Assembly: GCA_963693365.1 (NCBI GenBank)
Contig: CAVNZM010000008.1
Location: 5,642,001-5,706,000, forward strand
DNA length: 64,000 nucleotides
DNA from: Amoebidium appalachense
Taxonomy: Eukaryota > Ichthyosporea
Direction: 5' to 3'
Below the pieces are notes generated by a model that saw only the letters and a program-made list of their open reading frames with translations, made no database searches and was not told the origin of the DNA. The translations under genes were made by a program, and so were the position numbers. Of this stretch, positions 57,005-64,000 are shown in pieces; the first letter of the stretch is position 1; every line of letters begins with the position of its first letter.

Positions 57005-57955
57005 CGTGCGCACTGTGTATGTCTGCTGGTGTCACGTGTCTTCACCGTTTATGCACAGCCTGCATGCGATGCTACCCTAAGCCTGCTTCACCTATACGTG
57101 AAGCCGTTCATATTCTCACCAAACATGTCCAAGGGCAAACCTACATCCTCAACCAAAGAAGACCCAGCTTTGCAGGAATTATAACGCACTTAGCCGAGAA
57201 AAACAGACGTACAAGCATCAACGGGATGCCAACGACCAACACACAAAGCTGAGCAGAGTTGGGGGAAAGAAAGCATAGTCACAGAAAGCACCAAAGCCAA
57301 ACCCGTGTAAGCAACTGTGATAGGGAGCATGAAAGAGACATGCACACACAGTCACAGACATACGGACACGAAGGACAGCAGAAACCACCCACAGGCACGC
57401 GCACGCGTGCATGCACACGCATACACACATATACACACACACAAATGAAAAAGAAAACCTAGACTGTACTGCACACTCTCTCCCTCCCCAGCACGGATAA
57501 AAAAGTTACCTCTACCTTTCCGTTCTCCCTTGCGTTGCATTTTCCTGCCTTTCATCCACCCATCTAAACTAATAAACAAACTAAACCACCCAGGCACGCA
57601 CGCACACACGGACACACGCAGGAACGTACGCACGCACGCACGCATGTGCACGCACCTGTGCCTTGGCGAGGGCCTCCTTGCGTGCCTGCGCAATCTTTGC
57701 GCTGCCCTTATCCTCAGGGCGGGGGAACTCGAGCTTCTCGAACGTCTTCTTAGCAAACTCAACAACCTGGGGGGAGGAGATGTTGCTCTGGTAGTAAGCC
57801 CAGTTGATGGCGGGGGCGGCGGAGTACTTCTTCAGAGACTCCTTCAACTGAGAATGTGCGCCCACAAGGGTGAGAAGTTCACCCTTCTTGTCAGCGGGCA
57901 CACGAGCGCCGAGCTTGGCAAAGTCAAAAACCCGTCCGACCTGCTTGGCTGCCAT
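54808..57955 (-). CDS. ATP5PD: mitochondrial F1Fo-ATP synthase subunit d, 2 exons
   Basis: Exon 1 57955-57656 (100 codons), exon 2 54984-54808 (58 codons plus stop), phase 0 junction CAG|GTGCGT..CAG|GCC, 158 residues. Human subunit d has 161. Matching features: MAAKQVGRVFDFAKL start, APAINWAYYQSNI, EFAKKTFEKLEFPRPEDKGS (family: AIDWAYY ... FEKKFNALKVPVPEDKY), and a helical end with EDITIKEVVAANPERVAEID. Subunit d is part of the peripheral stalk that holds F1 to Fo in the inner mitochondrial membrane. There is no cleaved presequence, as is usual. The 2.67-kb intron is GT/poly-G rich. Confidence 0.93.
54985..57655. other. intron of the subunit d gene
   Basis: GT-rich and poly-G next to the acceptor (54990-55052). 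A 37-bp tandem duplication around TGTGCAGGTGTTTGTTTCGG (55130-55205). A 33-bp tandem duplication around CACATTATCATCCCAACCGC (56799-56864). Poly-C blocks at 56400-56420 and 56472-56496. No nested gene recognised. Confidence 0.8.
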
Positions 57956-58590
57956 TTTTGTGAGTGTCTTTTCCCGAAAAAAGAGGGGGGCCGGTGGGAG
58001 TGTCACAAGCTCGCACTGGAGGGAGAGAAAACGTGGGGAAGGGAAAAGACAGGCGGAGTGGGGTGTGGCGCGCGCGCGAGCGGAGCGCGCGGCTGGCCAC
58101 GGGGCAGGCGTGGTTGTGTGACGTCACAGGGCGACACGTTTGCGCAAGTTGAGATAATTTGTTACCTTTTATGGGTATTTTATGCTAGGGCGAATCTGTG
58201 TGGAAGAAAACAGAAATTATAAACGAATCAAAAAGGTTTTAAACATTTTTTATTGACATGTTGATTCGTCTAGATTTAAACCTTGGGCCAATCGTAGCAG
58301 AGTAAATAGTTTATTCGGGTTGGTTGGGATATTCGGGTTGGTTGTAAGGTTTTCGGGTCGGGCCGAAGGCCCTAACAGGCCGCAGGCCCGCTTATTGGGC
58401 CGCCAGGCCCCAGGCCGCTAGGCCCTGGGGACCGGGGGGCCTCCCCACCCACGCGAGCCACGGCGGCCCGGCCCGGCCCGCGGCCCCCCGGGGGTGGGGT
58501 TAGCAGCGGCTTAATAAGTTGCATTTGAAGAAGGGTAGTAGTGTACGTTTGCACATGGGTACGGAGGGGTATCAAAGTACAGCACACACT
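57956..58590. promoter_or_regulatory. promoter region of the subunit d gene
   Basis: CpG-rich sequence right upstream of the ATG (GCGCGCGCGAGCGGAGCGCG at 58066-58090). A CRE palindrome follows, then AT-rich sequence. Beyond 58340 lies a GC-rich CGGGCC/GGCCGC low-complexity patch (58360-58500), similar to 32740-32830. Boundaries are approximate. Confidence 0.5.
58119..58126. promoter_or_regulatory. perfect CRE palindrome TGACGTCA
   Basis: It lies 164 bp upstream of the subunit d start codon in a CpG-rich context, a typical position for a CREB/ATF-type bZIP site. Binding is inferred, not shown. Confidence 0.55.
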
Positions 58591-59500
58591 GTCAGCAAAA
58601 TTTGTGTACCTCCCCACAGTCGTGCATTCGTCCGTGTGAACTTAGACAAATTTGCTGTCGTGGCATAGGTGTCTTTGTTCCGGCAGCTAGGTTACTTCCA
58701 TTTGTGAGTCCTTCATATATTAAAGACGCGCCTGATAAAACAACCTTGATCGAAGTAGAAAATCGAAATCTTGATTCAGAATTAGTAATAGTATTACCTG
58801 CTGGCACGCGATTGGGATATATCGAAGGGCAGCTGCCTTTCGATACCGTTGTTGCAGAAATAGTTATCCCCACCCCCGAGCTACCTTCAGATAATGGCCA
58901 GCCCGAGACATCAACACTACTCAGGAAGTCGCTTGCCTACGGTTGATGGTGTTGGGCAGTGTCTGCGGTTACCACGGTGTCTGGTCCTCAGTCCGGATGC
59001 AGTAGGTGTCAATCCCTCATCCACAGAAAAGGGCCCTTCTAGTGATGATATTGGTAAAGCAGAAGGAGTGTGTGCAGGTGAAGGTGCAAGTAGCAATTGT
59101 AACAGGGAGGGTGATTCCGGTGAAGTGCCACAGTCTCCCCTGGGGTATGGTAGATCCAGGTTGGACGGATCAGCAACGTGCCTTAATTCTTCCCATGTTA
59201 AATCGAGTCAAAAATGTATTTCTTAAGCATCCAAAAGATCACGGTTTTGTGAAGGGATACACACTCAGTGGCAATTGATACAGGTGATGCCAGTCCTGTG
59301 GTGATGCCTCAGTATCGAATGGAGCAATCGAAATAAGAGTCAGGTAGGCAAATGATTAGTGAATTTCGAGAAATGCAGATTTTAGAGCCTAGTAAAAGTC
59401 AGTGGCGGTCGCCGGTACTTTTAATTAAGAAACCAGACGGGTCCTACAGGATGTGCACAGACCTACTATCGTATCCTAACGTGCGTGTATTAAGAGACGC
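58590..59500 (+). pseudogene. decayed Ty3/gypsy-type pol fragment
   Basis: The protease-to-RT linker and start of reverse transcriptase, scattered over all three frames. Visible pieces: ICVPPHSRAFVRVNLDKF (about 58600), TLIEVENRNLDSELVIVLPA with GTRLGYIEGQLP (58745-58840), MLNRVKNVFLKHPKDHGFVK (59190-59255), and RT motif 1 MISEFREMQILEPSKSQWRS with PVLLIKKPDGSYRMCTDL (59352-59465). The reading breaks off before the RT catalytic YxDD. Several frameshifts and stops make it inactive. The alternative is another LTR class (BEL), but the EPSKSQWRSPVLLIKKPDGS block is typical of Ty3/gypsy. Confidence 0.8.
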
Positions 59501-60659
59501 GGCACTCTACGAAGTGTACACACACGGAAAGGAACGAACATGTACTGAAAAACGGTAAGGTTTATTATGACCAGGCTCCGACGGGCAAACTTAGATCCGA
59601 ACGGAATCAAGATATTAGTAAGTCACAACTCAGGCCATCAAGGTCGTGCCCTACAAGATCATCATCACCTGGCCCCCTACGACGCCACATTCCATACATT
59701 CCGATCTAACTCTATCGTGTGCCTGCACGAGCTAAGTCGATCGGCTCACACTATTATAATTATCTAATTCTCACCCCTCTCCGAGTCCCTTCCCCTTGTG
59801 GCACCGCAGAGTCTAATTCTACATTCACTGCAAACCCCTGCATTAGAAAATCGTGCCCTACAAAGCACGACTGTGATGATCGCTACTACATGGGTATAAA
59901 GTCGTGCCGGCCGATCGACGATGTCGTTCTGACTCTTTTCTCTACGGGATGGTGCGCGCGCGCGCCGCCGTATTCCGGGAATGCATTCTTGGCCGTGACT
60001 CATCATCACGGCGCACAGGAATGCATTCCTCGATCGAACGTGCGCACACACGCGCGCATGCGACCACAGACTCTGCACCGATCAAAACAGGCACCGACCT
60101 TACCCGTCGCCCAACGCCCCCCGACTCTGAACCGATAAAGATAGGCACCGACCTTCCCCGTCCCCCCTCCCCCCCCCCCCCCCCAACCCCCCCCCCACCC
60201 CACCCACCCCCACACGTGCACGTGCACCAGGATCCTAGTATAGGCCTCCAAACCGTTTATTGTGACGACAGTATTTATTCAGTTCGATGTCACCGACGCA
60301 GCTCATGCGTGCCACTTTTCACGTAGCCCAGGCACATGAACACAAGAGGAGCATAAACATCTAAATGTTTACGTTACAACGAAGTACTATGATATGGCAT
60401 CTAAATGTTACAACGATGAACTATGAGATGGAGAATACTAATATGTTAACACAGCAGAGCACCTACTTTGCACTATCCGGATTCTTTGGAGGTACTTCTA
60501 AGAAAATGATAATATTATGTTGTCACCTTGAGTCTTGCACGAGACAACACAGCTTAATGTATGCACGTTCATAAACAGCTATCACTAACACAATATTCTA
60601 TGTACTTGCACGGGAACAACACAGTTTGAGCTTACGTGTATGTGTGTGTATGTGATTTA

Positions 60660-60734
60660 GAGTTGGGGGGGGGGGGGGGAGGAGGAGAGAGAGAGGGGGA
60701 GAAGCGAGGGAGAGAGACAGAGAGAGGTGTGTGT

Positions 60735-60765
<31 letters not shown>

Positions 60766-60860
60766 GGAGATCGAGACGAGAAAGGAGAAGAGAGAGGAGA
60801 GAGAGAGGGAGAGAAAGAGAGAGAAAGAAAGAAAGAGAGAGAGAGAGGGAGAGAGAGAGT

Positions 60861-60932
<72 letters not shown>

Positions 60933-60944
60933 AAGGGAGATAGA

Positions 60945-60976
<32 letters not shown>

Positions 60977-61040
60977 GTGGGTGTGTGTGTGTGTGGGGGG
61001 GGGGGGGTGTTTTATCTGGTCGGGAACCCGGGGGGGGGGG
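60660..61040. repeat. (GA)n and poly-G block
   Basis: Poly-G, GA, GT, poly-G, then about 160 bp of GA-rich sequence (60780-60940) and GT with poly-G. Confidence 0.95.
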
Positions 61041-61190
61041 GGGGAGGAGAAGGTGAAAGGGCAAGAATAAGAGAAGAAGAAAGGGAAGCAGGAAGAGAAG
61101 GAGGAAAAGGTTAGAAAAAGAGGGGCCTGGATCGAGAAGGGGATGTAGGAAACATGCAGAAGGGGGCACAACGGATGGATGGATGGATGG

Positions 61191-61192
<2 letters not shown>

Positions 61193-61264
<72 letters not shown>
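61193..61264. repeat. (GT)n with a GGAT run at its start
   Basis: GGATGGATGGATGGAT then about 70 bp of GT. Confidence 0.95.
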
Positions 61265-61267
<3 letters not shown>

Positions 61268-61713
61268 TGTGTGTGACAGTGTGCGTGTTTACATGTGACT
61301 GTGTGTCATATGAACGTCTACAAACATGTGCATGTAGTACGTGTACGGACAAACACCTACAACTTCTTCTACAAAAATAAACAAACACACACAAAAAGAT
61401 ACTGCAAACACATATATGCCACAATAACGAAGCAAACCTAACCTTTAAGCACCCCCCCCCCCCCCCCCCACCCCCCGCCCCCACTTACACCAGTACCACC
61501 CCCCTCCCTTCCCCCCCCCCCCCCCCCCCCCCCCCTTCCCCACGTCTTCCCGTCCGTCCCTTTCCCTCCCATCCCCTACTAACACAACACACACGGGCAC
61601 ACACCATTCTCTACCGCCCGGCTACCAAGCTGCCCTTCAACTTTAAAGCATCACAGCCACCCACTGACACAGGCACGGTGCACTGGCACACAGGTGTAGA
61701 GTGGCGTGTTTTT

Positions 61714-61749
<36 letters not shown>

Positions 61750-62797
61750 TGTGAGTGATAGTGTGTGTAGTAAAGTAAGAAAAAATTACCATGTATTTCT
61801 ATGGATAACGTACTACTATGGTATTAAGACGTGCATGAATGTTTAGGCAAGGCTTGGGTACACATTATGTTGTAATACGTAGTATCTACATATGGTAAGA
61901 TCTTCTCAGTTTGTGTTATGTTTCAGTTCATATGCTTAGTGTATATGCCACACTCCTATTATGTAAAGTGTAGCATCGATCTCCGATATGCTTGTATACT
62001 TGTAATCGTGTTGTATCGGCTCTAATCGTGTATTGTAATATCGATTAGAATATTTATATGTGTGTACACGGATCCACCCACTTAGGGAGAGACGTGTACA
62101 TGTTCGTGTGTACATAAATATCTCTGTTTATAGTTATGCTATTACTATCTTGTTTGTTGATCTGTGCTCTCTTTTCCTTCCTCTTTCTCCTTCCTTATTT
62201 TCTTTTCTTTCTCTCTTTGTCTTCATGTGTATAATCGTATTTCTTTATATTTCTACTAATATATGTTAGGTAGATTTGTGTTACTTAATACGTGTTCATT
62301 GGACGGTAACACACTTAGGCTACACTTAGAATAGCATGTGTGTTTAGACTTCATTAATTTACTTTAGTTTTCATGTGTTGCCGGGCTTTAACCAATCATC
62401 AAGGTTAAGTGTGATATGTCTGAGTCTTTGCAGTATGTCATAGGTTAGAACTTCCTTGATGATGACACGAGTTGACCTTAACTAGTGTCTGTGTCCTATC
62501 GTGTGCGTCTCCGCGTACCGGATCTCTCTGAAAGCAATTGGTTCTTAGTGATTGGTTTCTATTAGAGATAGATCTGATTTCCGACTGGTCGGAAATCATG
62601 TATGGATTGGACTTAGAGGAATTTCAGGTATTTATTCGAAGATCAGAATAAATTCAGTTCAGTTGTGTCTAAACATTGATGTCTGTTGTGTACACTGCTC
62701 CGATCGTTCCGTGTTTTGTTGTTGTGTGTGTCTGTGGTGTTTTTACACTGCACCACTGTGTCTCTGCTTTCATCCCAAATACTTATACAATTTTACA

Positions 62798-62810
62798 GGT
62801 TATGCAGCCC
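62798..62810 (+). other. putative half-tRNA primer-binding site
   Basis: GGTTATGCAGCCC sits directly after a CA that would end the LTR. Drosophila copia and yeast Ty5 prime from the anticodon region of cleaved initiator Met-tRNA. The match here is GGTTATG plus AGCCC with one extra C. Confidence 0.45.
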
Positions 62811-62859
62811 TTTTGCACGTTCCCTACACACATCTAGAACTAGCGCTCGTTTTTCAATC

Positions 62860-63618
62860 ATGGATCCAAACAAAACTGGCGTAAACAAAATCACCATGTG
62901 GAAAGGTGAAGGGAAGACTGGTCCCGATAGCAAAACCACCTATTTTCAATGGGAAATCATTTTTCTCGGCATGATGACCGGCACTAAAGGTGTCCGACTC
63001 GTGGATGTTGTACTTGCTGACAACTACGTCCCCCCTACCACCGTCGCGGTTGACGGTGAACCCCCCTTCTATGGCTACGGCACTACTGCGGAACTCAAGG
63101 AGGCCCGCAATTGCCTCCTGCTCCATATGATACAGAACATCGACCCTTCCGTCCTCACCACCGTTGCCCAGTACCGTATTGGCATGGACCCTGAACGGGC
63201 CATGTGGAAATTCCGTCAACACTATCTCCAAGGCAAACCCGATCAGATCCGCATCCTTCACCGTCAGTGGGATGCCTGTGCCCTTCAGCCCGGTGAATCA
63301 TTCACCACCTACCTGAGCCGTCTGCAGACCATCGTGAACCAGCTCCAGTCCCTCCAAGATGAGTCCATTCACTTCACTCGTCTAGCTGAGAAGTTCTTCA
63401 ATGAACTCACCACCAGAGACTACCTCACCCCTGAGTTCAACCGTCTTATCGAAGACTATCACTTCGGTGATAAGCTATTCCCCGACTTCGAGTCCCTCCA
63501 CAACCACGTCAAGGGCATCGAGTTACGTCAAGACCTCAAGATGCAACTCCGGAGCAACCGTGCCCACCGTGCTTCCAAGTCCAGCATGGCATTAAATGCC
63601 AGTGCTCCCCCCCCGTGA
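62860..63618 (+). CDS. copia gag (retrotransposon gag_2/UBN2-like)
   Basis: 252 codons from ATG 62860 (MDPNKTGVNKITMWKGEGKT). It has the gag_2 layout: an N-terminal small domain with YFQWEIIFLGMMTG, ARNCLLLHMIQNIDPSVLTT, AMWKFRQHYLQGKPDQIRIL, and GESFTTYLSRLQTIVNQLQS, typical of the copia capsid. It ends at TGA 63616-63618, just after a run of eight C. It forms the virus-like particle that packages element RNA. Confidence 0.85.
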   Translation: MDPNKTGVNKITMWKGEGKTGPDSKTTYFQWEIIFLGMMTGTKGVRLVDVVLADNYVPPTTVAVDGEPPFYGYGTTAELKEARNCLLLHMIQNIDPSVLTTVAQYRIGMDPERAMWKFRQHYLQGKPDQIRILHRQWDACALQPGESFTTYLSRLQTIVNQLQSLQDESIHFTRLAEKFFNELTTRDYLTPEFNRLIEDYHFGDKLFPDFESLHNHVKGIELRQDLKMQLRSNRAHRASKSSMALNASAPPP

Positions 63619-64000
63619 TCTTCCTCGCCGTGACTTACGCAACCGACTTGACCGTACCCCTGGTACGGACCTCCGAACTCGTCTCTCCCGTCAGCACACC
63701 CGATCCCGTTCCCCCCACCGGCCTGCCTTCCGGTCCACGTCTCGTTCCCCCAGTCGTTCCCGTTTCTCGGGTTCCCGTCGTTCTGATTCCCCGGCTCGTT
63801 CTAACACCCCGTCCGTGAAAGAATGCTCCTACTGCCACGAGCCTGATCACACGATCATCGATTGCCCTGAGCCGAAATGCCGTATGTCCAGACACAACCG
63901 TTCCCGTCAAGGCAGTGAGAAATCTGTCTCCTTTGCTTTCTCGGCATACAATGCTAGCTCCGTCCCCGTGTCCTCCGACCCTGCCTGGGATTCCGGGTGC
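63602..64000 (+). CDS. copia nucleocapsid-protease continuation, partial, +1 frame
   Basis: Open from the C run to the window end, in the +1 frame relative to gag. It holds an Arg/Ser-rich basic segment (RSRSPHRPAFRSTSRSPSRS), a CCHC knuckle CSYCHEPDHTIIDC (63824-63865), and AWDSGC at the edge, where Asp 63989-63991 would be the protease active site. Since gag and this frame overlap only across the C run, either a one-base indel broke the ORF or the shift is programmed. Incomplete at the right edge. Confidence 0.75.
   Translation, partial: MLPPRDLPRRDLRNRLDRTPGTDLRTRLSRQHTRSRSPHRPAFRSTSRSPSRSRFSGSRRSDSPARSNTPSVKECSYCHEPDHTIIDCPEPKCRMSRHNRSRQGSEKSVSFAFSAYNASSVPVSSDPAWDSGC

Larger units (their letters stand above)
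59501..61868. other. intergenic, no gene seen
   Basis: Unique sequence to about 60.1 kb, poly-C at 60165-60185, then unique sequence to 60.6 kb. A (GA)n/poly-G block fills 60660-61040 and (GT)n 61193-61264; poly-C stands at 61450-61470 and 61514-61535. The 100- to 270-codon frames over these repeats are artefacts. Confidence 0.7.
61869..64000 (+). mobile_element. Ty1/copia LTR retrotransposon, 5' part, cut by the window edge
   Basis: The left end is not certain. Candidate LTR starts of the TGTT type are at 61869 and 62278. The LTR appears to end TTTTACA at 62797. Next is GGTTATGCAGCCC (62798-62810), close to the complement of the initiator-Met tRNA anticodon arm (GGTTATGAGCCC). Then come gag (62860), a CCHC knuckle and the DSG of the protease at the right edge. 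Integrase and RT would lie beyond the window. Confidence 0.75.

Noticed and set aside
62060-62269. Short plus frame in the copia LTR region
   Set aside because: AT-rich non-coding sequence within the presumed LTR; no similarity seen.

Overview
This is nuclear DNA of a eukaryote. The protein-coding genes are cut into many short exons by GT..AG introns of roughly 0.2 to 2.7 kb, and those introns are packed with poly-C/poly-G runs and (CA)n/(GT)n, (GA)n/(CT)n microsatellites. The standard genetic code fits every exon. A PDZD8-type lipid-transfer protein, Rab GDI and ATP synthase subunit d next to hAT, copia, Ty3/gypsy and LINE debris suggest an opisthokont-like, intron-rich protist (a unicellular relative of animals is my first guess). 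The sequence alone does not fix the taxon.

Layout. (1) 691-6342, minus: a secreted GDSL/SGNH esterase in 4 exons. (2) 6343-10914: intergenic, microsatellite-rich, with one perfect CRE palindrome and one perfect hairpin. (3) 10915-30473, plus: a 20-exon gene for an 838-residue PDZD8-like membrane-contact-site lipid-transfer protein (TM anchor, SMP, C2, C1, C-terminal coiled coil). A 5'-truncated LINE sits antisense in its twelfth intron. (4) 30474-33659: tail-to-tail intergenic region. (5) 33660-42372, minus: a complete 10-exon Rab GDP-dissociation inhibitor of 447 residues. (6) 42373-45938: intergenic. (7) 45939 to about 49339, minus: an atypical bZIP-like transcription factor in three exons, with a long inverted repeat in its second intron. 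(8) 50620-53763: a hAT DNA transposon with perfect 12-bp terminal inverted repeats and a perfect 8-bp target duplication, holding only the frameshifted 3' part of its transposase. (9) 54808-57955, minus: mitochondrial ATP synthase subunit d in 2 exons, with a CRE palindrome upstream. (10) 58590-59500: decayed Ty3/gypsy pol. (11) about 61.9 kb to the right edge: the 5' part of a Ty1/copia element (LTR end, half-tRNA primer site, gag, zinc knuckle, start of protease).

Exon joins were tested by reading phase. All 19 joins in the PDZD8-like gene, 9 in GDI, 3 in the esterase, 2 in the bZIP gene and 1 in subunit d keep the frame, so these models are strong despite the repeats. PDZD8 and Rab GDI both concern endosomal membrane traffic, but nothing here shows that they are co-regulated.

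The most unusual feature is intron organisation. Poly-C and (CA)n lie mostly on the sense strand of whichever gene they are in. (CA)n runs often lead straight into the 3' splice-site CAG. A dispersed intronic repeat with the sense core CCTGAKGATGGGCTCTG recurs in introns of four genes, always in the same orientation relative to transcription.
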